Below are positions 41,691 to 54,533 of a stretch of 64,000 nucleotides of DNA, one piece after another. The stretch spans positions 28,881,010-28,945,009 of the forward strand of contig CM073321.1 in the NCBI GenBank assembly GCA_037043015.1. Reading direction: 5' to 3'. Position 1 is the stretch's first letter; every line of letters starts with the position of its first letter. Made by a program: the position numbers and the translations under genes. The DNA comes from Bryum argenteum (lineage: Eukaryota > Streptophyta > Bryopsida > Bryales > Bryaceae). The notes beneath the pieces were generated by a model. The model was not told the origin of the DNA. It saw only the letters and a list, made by a program, of their open reading frames with translations, and searched no databases.

Positions 41691-44600
41691 GTGTTGGTAC
41701 AATTGTTGAGGAGGTGATGGTGATGGGAGTGAAGCACAAGATCCACATGAAGGAGGTGCTCCATATCCCTAAGTTCAAGAGGAACTTGATTTCGGTTGTA
41801 AAACTTGCTTTAAACGGTTTAAAGGTAGAATTTGATGATGATGCATGCCTTGTGAGGGCAGCCAATAGGAAGGTGATTGCTAGATTGCCTAGAGTGGGAA
41901 GTTTGTATGAAATGCCCTTCCCCATGCATGAAATGGCAAATGTGGCGCTTCCAATGCCACAATCAGCGCCTTTGGAGCTATGGCATAGACGCCTTGGGCA
42001 TTTGAATGAGAACAGTGTCAAGGCTCTTGAAAGCATGGTGAATGGCATGCAAATCAAGGATGGTGCATCAAATTCAGCGCTTTGTGAGGGTTGCATTCAA
42101 GGCAAGCTTTCAAGGACTCCATTTCCAAGTGAGGGAGGTCAGCGTGCAAGCAAGCCATTGGAGTTGATTCATTCGGATGTGTGTGGTCCATTCAAGACCA
42201 TTTCCATGGGTGGTTGCTTGTATTTTGTGTCCTTCATAGATGACTTCTCTCGAAAGGTGTGGGTATATGTGTTGAAGTCAAGGAGAGGTGTTTGCCAAGT
42301 TTGTGGAGTTCAAGGCGCTTGTGGAGAAGCAATCGGAGCACAAGATCAAGCGTTTCGATCGGACAATGGAGGGGAGTTCACTTCAAGGCGTTTGAGCGCT
42401 TCTTCCAAGCACATGGCATTGATAGGCAACTATCAAGACCCTACACACCACAACAAAATGGAGTGGCGGAGCGTGCAAACCGCACAATTGTGGAGATGGC
42501 AAGGAGCATGCTACACCACCAAAACCTCAACAAGAACCTTTGGGCGGAAGCGGTGGTTACAAATGTGTACACAAGAAATAGGTGCCCAACTAGCGCAGTT
42601 GTTGGTAAGACACCCGAAGAGGCATGGAGTGGTAGGAGGCCTTTGATCGCACACATGCGTGTATTTGGTTGTATTGCTTATGCAAAGGTGCCGGATGAGA
42701 AGAGGACTAAACTTGATGCAAAGGGCACAAGGTGTTTGTTCCTTGGTTATGTGAAGGCACCAAGGCATATAGGTTGATGTGTTTGGAGACTAAGAAGATC
42801 CTCAAGTGTCGTGATGTGGTGTTTGCGGAGGACGCTACTTGTGCGGATGCAAATGTGGAGATGCATCCAAGTGGGAGTTTGGAGCCACCTACGGTGATTG
42901 TAGTGGATGCACCTCCAATTTCAGCGCCGCTTGCTCGAGAAGTTGAAGAAGAGCAACAAGACAAACAAGAGGAGGAGGTTGTGGAGGAGAGGCAACCACA
43001 AGATGAGGAGATTGGAGAGGGGCAGCGAACACAAGGTTCAAGGTACCCCACAAGGGAGAGGCGGCTTGCAGGCGATTGGTGGATGAACCACATTCTCCCA
43101 CCACCTAGTGAGGTAGAACGTGCAAATGTGGCTTGTTTTGATGATCCTTTAACTTTGGGTGATGCTTTGCAAAGTGTAGATGCAAGCAAGTGGGAGTTGG
43201 CCATGCAAGAGGAGTATGCATCTCTAATGGCCAATGGCACATGGGAGTTAGGCCCATTGCCAAAAGGCCGCAAAAGTGTTGGTTGTAAGTGGGTGTTTAG
43301 GACCAAGAGGGATGCACAAGGCAACGTGGTGCGTTACAAGGCACGCTTGGTGGCAAGGGGCTTCTCTCAAGTGGAGGGTGTAGATTTCCATGAGACCTTT
43401 GCACCCGTGGCCAAGTTTACCACCATACGATGCATGTTGGCGATTGGGGCAGCCATGGATTTGGAGATTCACCAAATGGATGTCAAGACGGCGTTCTTGA
43501 ATGGTGAGTTGAAGGAGGACATCTACATGGACCAGCCCCTTGGCTTTGTGGAGGAGGGCACCCAACACCTTGTTTGCAGGCTCAAGAAGTCGTTGTACGG
43601 GCTCAAGCAATCTCCAAGGGCGTGGTACCAAAGGATTGACTTGTTCTTCACGAAAGAAGGCTTTTCTAGAAGCCATGCGGATCACTCCTTGTATGTGAAG
43701 CAAACAAGGGAGTTCTTGTTGATTGTGATCATCTATGTTGATGATTTGATTATCTTAGCTAGTGATGATGCGGTGTTGCAGTGGTTGAAGGCCAAGCTTG
43801 AGAAGGAGTTTGAGATGAGTGATCTTGGGCCTTTGGAGTTTTGCCTTGGTGTTGCATTTGAGCGCAATCGCAGCGCACGCACCATCACCATGAGCCAAGG
43901 AAAGTACATCGAGGAGGTGCTCAAGCGATTCAACATGGAGGAATGCAAGCCCATTGGCACCCCTCTTGATGTGAAGGGGGTCATTGTTGAAGCTTTCGGA
44001 TGAGGAGTTCAAGGAGGTTGAAGAAGAGATGAAGGCCATTCCATACAAGGCAGCGGTGGGGTCGTTGATGTATGCAATGGTGGCCACAAGGGCTGACCTT
44101 GCATTCCCGGTGAGCATGGTGAGCCAATTCATGGCAAAGGCTGGTCCTCAACATTGGATGGCGGTAAAACGCATCTTGAGGTACTTGAAAGGCACCATTG
44201 ATTACAAGTTGTGCCTTGGAGGTAAAGACCTTGAGTTGAAGGGGTATTGTGATGCGGATTGGGCGGGTGATGTGAATGAGCGCCGATCCACGACAGGGTA
44301 TGTATTCTTTGTAGGAGATGGCGCAATCTCGTGGAATTGCAAGAGGCAACCCACAATAGGGATGTCTACTACGGAAGCGGAATACATGGCAACGAGCCAT
44401 TGCTTAAAGGAGGCATTGTGGCTGCGGCAACTATTGGAGGATGTTGGATTTTTGCGGGGGAGCCACGAGCATCATGTGTGACAACCAAGGGTGTATTGCT
44501 CTTGCAAAGGATCCAAGCACCACTCTCGCACGAAGAAGCACATTGATGTGCAACACCATTTCATTCGAGAGAAGTTGGAGGATGGAGAGGTGAGCTTGTG

Positions 44601-44733
44601 GTATTGCTCAACAGAGGATATGGTGGCTGATGTGTTGACCAAGGCGCTTGCTAAGGTGAGGCACGAGAAGCTTACGAAGGCGATGGGATTGCGAGGTGGT
44701 AACTACTCGCAAAGTGGGAGTGTTGAAAAATAG
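41691..44733 (+). pseudogene. Family B/C pol: protease end, integrase, RT, RNase H
   Basis: Starts after the protease active site (VGTIVEEVMVMG). The integrase finger (WHRRLGHLN, CEGC), HSD, SDNGG and NGVAERANRT are present but the frame changes near 42290, 42380 and 42750. RT is open from about 42760 to 43980 and includes WVFRTKRDAQG and YVDD. A frame change near 43980 leads to RNase H (CDADWAG, STTEAEY), with further breaks near 44455 and 44510. It ends GSVEK inside LTR-C. Gag is absent. Confidence 0.88.
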
Positions 44734-45108
44734 ATTGCTCGTAGTTTATAAGAGCAATTAGTACTTGTTAGAGTATATATATATATGGAAGCTTATACTT
44801 AGTATTCTAGAGTGTGGAAAGGGGCTGGTCGTAAGAGCAATAGTGAGGGAGAGAAGACCAGCCCAGCCCACTTTGTTGACTTTAGGAGGCGAGTAAGTGG
44901 TGGCAAAGACTAAAGGGGCACACATGTGAACCATGTGGGCCAAAGGCACTTGGAAAATGTACAAGAAGGCACTAGGAAGGTGCCAATAAGGAAGTATAAG
45001 TAAAGGCCTTTGCTAGAAGGCAATATCTCATTTCAAGCAATATCGCTCTACTTGTTTGTAAGCTTTGAGTGTGTTGTATTCTCTCTCTTCCTCTATTGAA
45101 TCTTAATA
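44721..45108 (+). repeat. LTR-C, full (388 bp)
   Basis: TGTTGAAAAATAG to TCTTAATA with a (TA)n TATA-like stretch at about 44774-44784. The preceding polypurine tract AAAGTGGGAG shows it is used as a 3' LTR. Confidence 0.85.
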
Positions 45109-45590
45109 TTGGTGTGCCACATTGGCCATTTCATGCATGGAGAAGGGCATTTCATACAAACTCCCTACTCTATTGGCAGCCCTTACAATGCATGCATCAT
45201 CATTAAACTCCACCTTCAATCACCTTCCTATTGGCAGCCCTTACAATGCATGCATCATCATTAAACTCCACCTTCAAACCTTTTAGAGCAAGCTTAGCTA
45301 CGGAGATCAATGGGGATGTGGAGCACCTCCGTTATCTTCATCTTGTGCTTCACTCCCATCACTATCACCTCTTCAACAATGGTGCCAACTCCAACCGCAT
45401 GCACAACGCTATCATCTCCCAAGTGCACATTTCGTGGTGGTGAGATTACCTCATATGTTTGAAATGCTGCCCTATGAGGTGACATGTGCTTGGTGGCTCC
45501 CGAATCCATGATCCACTTGACCATGGTGTTGTCATCTCCATCTCCATTTGCAAAGGCATGCTCCTCCCACATCTTGTCTTTGTTTGCAAT
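45109..45590 (-). pseudogene. Family B protease fragment, left half of an interrupted copy
   Basis: Antisense to protease (KWIMDSGATKHM, VHLGDDSVVHAVGVG) and the following spacer. It contains a 49-bp direct duplication (45171-45219 and 45229-45277). It continues with gag at 52681-53294 once the family A array between them is removed; GCAAT and GCAAC flank that array. Confidence 0.85.
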
Positions 45591-46964
45591 CATTGAAAAC
45601 ATGTACCTATTGAAGTAGATAGTGTACATGGAGGCGTAGGAGTAGAACTATGCACTTAGTTAGTTCATATACTCCATTAGGTGTTGCTTGTAGTCAAAGG
45701 CAGCCCATAGTGGTGAGTTATCCCACATGGTTAGGAGATATGTAGAGGAGGCCTCCTACTACTTGTATTCAGCCCTTGCATGGCTGAAATCATCCAATAC
45801 CATCTAAGTAAAGTCTTTCCCTTCAATCTCAATAGGTTATGGGCCCACGCACGTGTGTGGTGCGCTTGAAGGAGAAATTCAGATCATTTGGAGAGGATCG
45901 TGGAGCTTGTGGGACAAAACCAGCCTTGTTTACATGTGTGCACCTTCAATCCAATTGGTGTAAGTCCATTCCCAAAGGAGAAGTCTTGAAGTGCATTTTC
46001 TTTGGAGTTTGTTGGCTGAAGTTGGAGTTGTTGAGTGCATTTGAGTGTGAGGTTGTGTTTTGAGAGAGATCACACCTTGGTAGGGCTGGTTGCATGCTCT
46101 TTCATTGAGTTTGTGCTTAGATTTGCACATTGGGAGCCAATTAGGGCTGATTGTGCACTTGGGTGCATTGTGGGTTGCAATTGAGGCAATTGCAATCTTG
46201 TGAGAGTGTTTTGAGTGTTTTTGAAGCATCTTTGAGTTGATTGAGGAGTTTGGCATTCATTAGAGGGCTGATTTGTGGTCTTGTGAGTGAATGTGGCACA
46301 TTTGTGCATTGGTGAGTTGGAAAGAGATGTAGATGTAGATCTAGATCTGATTTCGTGAAGTGAGTGCATTGGTGAGTTGAAGAAGGGCTGATTTGAGCTC
46401 TTGAGGGTGATTGTGGCACATTTGTGCATTGGTGAGTTGAAGAAGGGCTGATTTGAGCACTTGTGAGTGATTGGAGCTAGTTTCTTGCATATGTGATTGC
46501 AAGAGGGCTGATTGCACTTCTTTGAGTGATTAGGGCAAGTTTGAGTGTCCATTAGGGCTGATTTCAGCCCTTGTGAGCTTTGTGGAGTGATTGTGAGCCA
46601 TTTAGAGTCACTTGCTCATTTGGATCCCTTGTAAGGGCTGATTGGGAGTCTCTTAGCTCCTTGAGGTGTGGATTGCACTACATTGTGAGTTAGTGGATGA
46701 ATTCAAGAAGTTCTTGTTTAGGAAGCTCATGTGGGTGTTTTGAGCAAGATTAGGGTCCGATTTGGTGGTGAGTGTGGTGATCTACTTGAGGGAGGTGTTT
46801 GTGAGGTCCGTAGGGTTTAGATCTCCTTGTGAGGACCTTGCAAGGGCTGGTTGGTGCAACTTCAGCCCATTGCCTTTGTTTTAGGGATTCTAGGGAGGCA
46901 AAATTGAGTTTGTCAACTCTCTTAGCTTCTTTAGGTGCTGCCATCAAGTGGGAGCTACTTCAAC

Positions 46965-48450
46965 ATGGCTGCGAGTGAAGGAGATGGCGTGCGCATCATC
47001 GACAAGTTCAATGGTGTCAACTTTGGCATGTGGAAGTTCAAGATGGAGATGATTCTTGCGGAGAAGGACTTGTGGGATGTGGCTGATGGGGGTGAGGAGC
47101 CTCCAAGTGCTGATGCGGATCTCAAGACCAAGAAGGCGTTTGAGAGGCGGGAGAAGAAGGCTTTTGCTCTCATTGTGACCAATCTTGCGGATCAGCAAAT
47201 TGCACACATCCGCCATTGCAAAACACCAGCGGAAGCGTGGACAACCCTTTGCAACATCCATGAGACCAAGAGTCTCTCAAACATCCTATTTCTTCGGCGC
47301 CGCTTCTTCACTACCAAGATGCAAGAGGAGGATGACTTGTTGGATCATGTCAACAAGATCAAAGCATTGGCGCATGAGTTGGCTTGCTTGGACGCACCCG
47401 TCACGGAAGGAGATGTGGTCATGACATTGTTGGAGAGCTTACCACCCTCCTTTGAGTTCCTCATCACCGCTTTGGAGACTAGGCCAATGAAGGAGCTGAC
47501 CTTGGAGTTTGTTACAGCCCGTTTGATGCATGAGGTCACCAAGCGCAAGGAGAATGAGCCCCAAGGAGATGGATCAGCGCTTGTGTCAAGATTTGCCAAG
47601 GGAGGCAATAGCAAGGATTGGAAGGAGACAAGAACATGCTACAAGTGTGGCAAACTTGGCCACATTGCTCGATTTTGTAGGGCCAGCGAAGCCCAAGGCA
47701 AGGAGAGTGCACATCAAGTCTCCAAAGTGGAGGATGGAGATGATTTCGCCTTTTCTACACATGGAGGAGGAGAGAAGGCGGACATGTTTACTTGGATTGT
47801 GGATTCTGGTGCCACACAACACATGACCAGCCATCGAGATGCCTTTCATACCTATCAACCCGTTGTCGGGAAGAAGATTTACATGGGAGACAATGGCATG
47901 GTGGAGGCACTTGGCATAGGGGAGGTGCATGTGGAGGGGCAACACAAGGGGCAGCCCAAGAGGATCACCATTCGTGAGGTGCTCCATGTGCCTAAGTTGC
48001 ATGCCAACTTGCTTTCGGTAAGCAAATTGGCTTTGGGAGGTTTAAAGGTTCAATTCAACAATGTGGGGTGTGTTGTGAGATCACCAAGTGGGCTTTTGAT
48101 TGAATCAGCCCCTCGTGAGGGCAAATTGTATCTACTCAAATTCACCAAGGTGAATGGGAGTTCATTTGCTTCTGTGGCTCAAGGATCAGCCCATGATGAG
48201 CTTGTGGAGCTTTGGCATAGGAGGCTTGGGCACTTGAATTTGAAGAGCTTGAAGGGCCTCCAACACATTGTGAAGGGGCTGGACCTCTCTTCTTGCAAGC
48301 ACGATTGGAGTTCCTTGGCTTGCAAGGGGTGCATTGAGGGCAAGCAAGCAAGGCAGCCCTTCTCCAAGCATGGAGCAACAAGGGCCACGAAGCCATTGGA
48401 GTTGGTGCATTCGGACGTGTGCGGGCCAATGAAGACCACTTCCATTGGAG
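46965..48450 (+). pseudogene. Family A gag-protease-integrase finger, truncated
   Basis: Open from ATG 46965 through gag, knuckle CYKCGKLGHIARFC, protease DSGATQHM and the HHCC finger (WHRRLGHLN, CKGC), to HSDVCGPMKTTSIG. Then the LTR begins and the frame ends after a few LTR-encoded residues at 48479. It lacks the integrase core, RT and RNase H. It could still make Gag and protease. Confidence 0.88.
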
Positions 48451-49825
48451 TGTTGAGAAACATGTACCTATTGAAGTAGATAGTGTACATGGAGGCGTAG
48501 GAGTAGAACTATGCACTTAGTTAGTTCATAGACTCCATTAGGTGTTGCTTGTAGTCAAAGGCAGCCCATAGTGGTGAGTTATCCCACATGGTTAGGAGAT
48601 ATGTAGAGGAGGCTTCCTACTACTTGTATTCAGCCCTTGCATGGCTGAAATCATCCAATACCATCTAAGTAAAGTCTTTCCCTTCAATCTCAATAGGTTA
48701 TGGGCCCACGCACGTGGTGGTGCGCTTGAAGGAGAAATTCAGATCATTTGGAGAGGATCGTGGAGCTTGTGGGACAAAACCAGCCTTGTTTACATGTGTG
48801 CACCTTCAATCCAATTGGTGTAAGTCCATTCCCAAAGGAGAAGTCTTGAAGTGCATTTTCTTTGGAGTTTGTTGGCTGAAGTTGGAGTTGTTGAGTGCAT
48901 TTGAGTGTGAGGTTGTGTTTTGAGAGAGATCACACCTTGGTAGGGCTGGTTGCATGCTCTTTCATTGAGTTTGTGCTTAGATTTGCACATTGGGAGCCAA
49001 TTAGGGCTGATTGTGCACTTGGGTGCATTGTGGGTTGCAATTGAGGCAATTGCAATCTTGTGAGAGTGTTTTGAGTGTTTTTGAAGCATCTTTGAGTTGA
49101 TTGAGGAGTTTGGCATTCATTAGAGGGCTGATTTGTGGTCTTGTGAGTGAATGTGGCACATTTGTGCATTGGTGAGTTGGAAAGAGATGTAGATGTAGAT
49201 CTAGATCTGATTTCGTGAAGTGAGTGCATTGGTGAGTTGAAGAAGGGCTGATTTGAGCTCTTGAGGGGTGATTGTGGCACATTTGTGCATTGGTGAGTTG
49301 AAGATGGGCTGATTTGAGCACTTGTGAGTGATTGGAGCTAGTTTCTTGCATATGTGATTGCAAGAGGGCTGATTGCACTTCTTTGAGTGATTAGGGCAAG
49401 TTTGAGTGTCCATTAGGGCTGATTTCAGCCCTTGTGAGCTTTGTGGAGTGATTGTGAGCCATTTAGAGTCACTTGCTCATTTGGATCCCTTGTAAGGGCT
49501 GATTGGGAGTCTCTTAGCTCCTTGAGGTGTGGATTGCACTACATTGTGAGTTAGTGGCTGAATTCAAGAAGTTCTTGTTTAGGAAGCTCATGTGGGTGTT
49601 TTGAGCAAGATTAGGGTCCGATTTGGTGGTGAGTGTGGTGATCTACTTGAGGGAGGTGTTTGTGAGGTCCTTAGGGTTTAGATCTCCTTGTGAGGACCTT
49701 GCAAGGGCTGGTTGGTGCAACTTCAGCCCATTGCCTTTGTTTTAGGGATTCTAGGGAGGCAAAATTGAGTTTGTCAACTCTCTTAGCTTCTTTAGGTGCT
49801 GCCATCAAGTGGGAGCTACTTCAAC

Positions 49826-52400
49826 ATGGCTGCGAGTGAAGGAGATGGCGTGCGCATCATCGACAAGTTCAATGGTGTCAACTTTGGCATGTGGAAGTTC
49901 AAGATGGAGATGATTCTTGCGGAGAAGGACTTGTGGGATGTGGCTGATGGGGGTGAGGAGCCTCCAAGTGCTGATGCGGATCTCAAGACCAAGAAGGCGT
50001 TTGAGAGGCGGGAGAAGAAGGCTTTTGCTCTCATTGTGACCAATCTTGCGGATCAGCAAATTGCACACATCCGCCATTGCAAAACACCAGCGGAAGCGTG
50101 GACAACCCTTTGCAACATCCATGAGACCAAGAGTCTCTCAAACATCCTATTTCTTCGGCGCCGCTTCTTCACTACCAAGATGCAAGAGGAGGATGACTTG
50201 TTGGATCATGTCAACAAGATCAAAGCATTGGCGCATGAGTTGGCTTGCTTGGAGGCACCCGTCGGGAAGGAGATGTGGTCATGACATTGTTGGAGAGCTT
50301 ACCACCCTCCTTTGAGTTCCTCATCACCGCTTTGGAGACTAGGCCAATGAAGGAGCTGACCTTGGAGTTTGTTACAGCCCGTTTGATGCATGAGGTCACC
50401 AAGCGCAAGGAGAATGAGCCCCAAGGAGAGGGATCAGCGCTTGTGTCAAGATTTGCCAAGGGAGGCAATAGCAAGGATTGGAAGGAGACAAGAACATGCT
50501 ACAAGTGTGGCAAACTTGGCCACATTGCTCGATTTTGTAGGGCCAACCCCCAAGGCAAGGAGAGTGCACATCAAGTCTCCAAAGTGGAGGATGGAGATGA
50601 TTTCGCCTTTTCTACACATGGAGGAGGAGAGAAGGCGGACATGTTTACTTGGATTGTGGATTCTGGTGCCACACAACACATGACCAGCCATCGAGATGCC
50701 TTTCATACCTATCAACCCGTTGTCGGGAAGAAGATTTACATGGGAGACAATGGCATGGTGGAGGCACTTGGCATAGGGGAGGTGCATGTGGAGGGGCAAC
50801 ACAAGGGGCAGCCCAAGAGGATCACCATTCGTGAGGTGCTCCATGTGCCTAAGTTGCATGCCAACTTGCTTTCGGTAAGCAAATTGGCTTTGGGAGGTTT
50901 GAAGGTTCAATTCAACAATGTGGGGTGTGTTGTGAGATCACCAAGTGGGCTTTTGATTGCATCAGCCCCTCGTGAGGGCAAATTGTACCTTCTCAAATTC
51001 ACCAAGGTGAATGGGAGTTCATTTGCTTGTGTGGCTCAAGGATCAGCCCATGATGAGCTTGTGGAGCTTTGGCATAGGAGGCTTGGGCACTTGAATTTGA
51101 AGAGCTTGAAGGGCCTCCAACACATTGTGAAGGGGCTGGACCTCTCTTCTTGCAAGCACGATTGGAGTTCCTTGGCTTGCAAGGGGTGCATTGAGGGCAA
51201 GCAAGCAAGGCAGCCCTTCCCCAAGCATGGAGCAACAAGGGCCACCAAGAAATTGGAGTTGGTGCATTCGGACGTGTGCGGGCCAATGAAGACCACTTCC
51301 ATTGGAGGAGCAAGGTATTTTGTCACCTTTATAGATGATTTCTCACGCAAAATATGGGTGTATATGCTGAAGTGCAAGAGTGAGGTGTTTGGGCGTTTTG
51401 AGACTTGGAAGGCGCTTGTGGAGGCGCAATCTGATTGCAAGGTGAAGGTGCTGCGGTCGGATAATGGAGGGGAGTATGTCTCCAAGGCATTTGAGAACTT
51501 CCTCAAAGCCCATGGCATTGAGCACCACACATCAGCCCCTTACACGCCTCAACAAAATGGTGTTGCGGAGCGTGCAAACCGCACCATTGTGGAGATGGCA
51601 AGGGCCATGATTCATGGCCAAGGGCTCAAGTATGAGCTATGGGGAGAGGCCGTGAGCAATGCGGTGTATACGAGGAACCGCCTCTCACTCAAGCATTGGT
51701 AAGCAAGACACCTCAAGAGGCTTGGAGTGGAGTGAGGCCCCATGTGTCCCATATGCGTGTTTTTGGTTGCATTGCGTATGCGTTGGTTCCAAATGCAAAG
51801 AGGACCAAGTTGGATGCCAAGGCCATCAAGTGTCTTCTTCTTGGGTATATTGTGAGGGAAACCAAGGCCTATAGGCTGATGCGTGTGGACACCAAGGCCA
51901 TTATCAAGTGTAGAGATGTAACGTTCTTGGAAGATGGAGGAGCTGAATTTAAGCACTTGGAGGTGAGCCCAAGTGGGAGAAGTGGAGGACCAGCCCAAAG
52001 TGTGGGCTCAACTCCAAGAGTTGACATTGAAGAAGTGGGAGATGAAGATGAAAGAAGATTTGGAGGAACCCAAGGAGGAGGTGGTGTTACCGCAAGGCGG
52101 AAGGAGACATCAACTATTTGCTCACCAAGAGAGCAAGAGAAGGACCAGCCTGGAGGAGGAGCCATGGGAGCAGCCCTTAGAGGAGCCAAGATACCCCACA
52201 AGGACTCGCAAGCCACTTGGGGATTGGTGGATGAACCATATTCTTCCTCCACCACATGAAGATCAAGCAAATGTGGCTTCTCTTGGAATCCATCGACATC
52301 GACACTTGATGATTTGTGAAGATTCAAGCAAGTGGGAGGTAGCTACGGAAGAAGATGTCCAACTATTGCGCTTGGAAAGTCTTGATGTTGATTGAGAAAA
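49826..52400 (+). pseudogene. Family A gag-protease-integrase, RT-less, frame-broken
   Basis: Gag from ATG 49826 shifts frame near 50264 and continues open to about 51680 with the knuckle, DSGATQHM and the whole integrase core (HSD, SDNGG, NGVAERANRT). Further frame changes occur near 51683, 51850 and 52050. After KWEVA at about 52350 the frame passes to the last RNase H residues without any RT. The first 1.5 kb is nearly the same as 46965-48450. Confidence 0.86.
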
Positions 52401-52680
52401 AGGGGTTTGGTGCCTTTGCCCACTAGTGGTGGGAGTGTTGAGAAACATGTACCTATTGAAGTAGATAGTGTACATGGAGGCGTAGGAGTAGAACTATGCA
52501 CTTAGTTAGTTCATATACTCCATTAGGTGTTGCTTGTAGTCAAAGGCAGCCCATAGTGGTGAGTTATCCCACATGGTTAGGAGATATGTAGAGGAGGCTT
52601 CCTACTACTTGTATTCAGCCCTTGCATGGCTGAAATCATCCAATACCATCTAAGTAAAGTCTTTCCCTTCAATCTCAATA

Positions 52681-53294
52681 GCAACAACGGCGCTTAATAA
52701 CGCATAATCCTCCTCATTGTCTTGGTTTCTTGCAACATTGGCACTCTCCTTCTCTTTCATCTTGTCTTGGAAGCAAAACCTTGCAATGTGGCCCGGCTTG
52801 CCACAATTGTAACACAACCTTGGCCCATTTGACATCCTCCCTTTGTTTTTGGCTGCCACCAACGCTGCCTCACCATTTTGAGCATCCTTCTCCTTTCTCT
52901 TAGACACTTCATGCATCAACCTTGACACCACAAACTCCATTTTAAGATCAGCAAGGGTCAAGGTCTCTAAAGCCGTTATCAAGTGCTCAAATGATGGTGG
53001 CAAACTATCAAGCAAGGACATAACAATATCCTCTTCTTTCATGGGCACATCCAAGCATGCAAGCTGATCCGCAAGTGCCTTGATGTTGTTGATGTGCTCC
53101 AACAAGTCAGCCCCTTCCTCCATCTTGATTGTGAAGAACTTGCGCCTCAAGAAGGGGATGTTGGCCAAACTTCTTGTTTCATGGATGTTGCAAGCACCTT
53201 CCATGCTTTAGGCTGATTTGCAACTCTTGATGTGAGCAAAGCGCATCCACCAAGTTTAGCCCCATCATGGGACATGGCCTTCCTCCCCTTCTTG
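52681..53294 (-). pseudogene. Family B gag fragment, right half of an interrupted copy
   Basis: Antisense to gag (LEHINNIKALADQLACLD, LLDSLPPSFEHLITALE) and the knuckle CYNCGKPGHIARFC, with a break near 53205. Cut at 53295 by an inverted LTR-A. Confidence 0.85.
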
Positions 53295-54223
53295 TATTGA
53301 GATTGAAGGGAAAGACTTTCTTAGATGGTATTGGATGATTTCAGCCATGCAACCTCTGAATACAAGTAGTAGGAAGCCTCCTCTACATATCTCCTAACCA
53401 TGTGGGATAACTCACCACTTTATGGGCTGCCTTTGACTACAAGCAACACCTAATGGAGTATATGAACTAACTAAGTGCATAGTTCTACTCCTAAACTCCA
53501 TGTGCACTATCTACTTCAATAGGTACATGTTTCTCAACACTCCCACTTTGCTAGTGGGCAAAGGCACCAAACCCCTTTTTCTCAATCAACATCAAGACTT
53601 TCCAAGCGCAATAGTTAGGACATCACCAACCATAGCTACCTCCCACTTGCTTGAATCTTCAAAATCATCAAGTGTCGATGGGATTCCAAGAGAAGCCACA
53701 TTCGCGTTGATCTTCAATGTCGGGGAGGAAGAATATGGTTCATCCACCAATCCCCAAGTGGCTTACATAGTCCTTGTGGGGTATCTTGGCTCCTCTAAGG
53801 GCTGCTCCGTGTTCCTCCTCCATAGGCTGGTCCTTCTCGTGCTCTCTTGGTGAGCAAATAGTTGATGTCTCCTTCCGCCATTAAAATACACCACCTCCTC
53901 CTTGGTTCCTCCAAATCTTCTTCATCTTCATCTCCCACTTCTTCAATGTCAACTCTTGGAGTTGAGCCCACACTTTGGGCTGGTCCTCCACTTCTCCCAC
54001 TTGGGCTCACCTCCAAGTGCTTAAATTCAGCGCCTCCATCTTCCAAGAACGTTACATCTCTACACTTGATGATGGCCTTGGTGTCACACACTCATCAGCT
54101 TGAAATAGGCCTTGGTTCCCTCACAATACCCAAGAAGAAGACACTTGATGCCCTTCGCATCCAACTTGGTCTTCTTGGCATTTGGAACCAAGGCGTAGGC
54201 AATGCAACCAAAAACACGCATAT
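53295..54223 (-). mobile_element. Family A RT-less element, 3' fragment
   Basis: LTR-A at 53295-53539 (reverse), then the end of RNase H fused to KWEVA by the same junction as other RT-less copies, then the acidic linker and integrase C-terminal part up to MRVFGCIAYAL, where a family B LTR starts at 54224. Several small indels are present (for example near 53880 and 54085). Confidence 0.83.
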
Positions 54224-54533
54224 TGTTGAAGATTAGATTGCTCGTAGTTATAAGAGCATCTAATAGTTATTAGAGTGTATTTATGTGAGGTATAGAGGCT
54301 AGGTCTTAGTCCTCTAGAGTGTGTGAAGAGGGCTGGTCCTAAGAGCCTTAGAGAGTGGAGAGAGGCCTTAGCCTCTCGGTTATCCCATATTGATTGTAGC
54401 ACCATGTGCCTACCTATGGATATATAAGCAAGGGCTTGGAATGAGTATGCATCTCATTCAAGCATTCATTGCTCTACTTCTTTGTAAGCTTTGATTGTTT
54501 GTATTCCTTCTCTCTCTCTATTGAGCTTCAATA
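54224..54533 (+). repeat. LTR-B
   Basis: 310 bp with TATATAAG; reads identically to the LTRs at 41253 and 58436. Left-flanking bases CATAT interrupt a family A integrase. Confidence 0.9.

Larger units (their letters stand above)
41253..45108 (+). mobile_element. Copia element with a family B 5' LTR and a family C 3' LTR
   Basis: LTR-B 41253-41562, primer site 41563, only about 120 bp of leader, then a jump at about 41691 into protease. Coding sequence runs to 44733 and the 3' LTR is LTR-C (44721-45108, 388 bp). The 5' end through the leader reads identically to 54224-54650. Confidence 0.85.
45591..52680 (+). mobile_element. Family A three-LTR tandem array
   Basis: LTRs at about 45591-45834, 48451-48695 and 52436-52680 enclose two interiors that begin with the same primer site, leader and gag. 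The first interior stops in integrase at TTCCATTGGAG, directly before the middle LTR. The second continues into integrase and the RT-less end. GCAAT lies at the left edge and GCAAC at the right edge in a family B gag-protease target, a probable target duplication with one change. The first LTR has a damaged start (CATTGAAAACATG). Confidence 0.85.
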
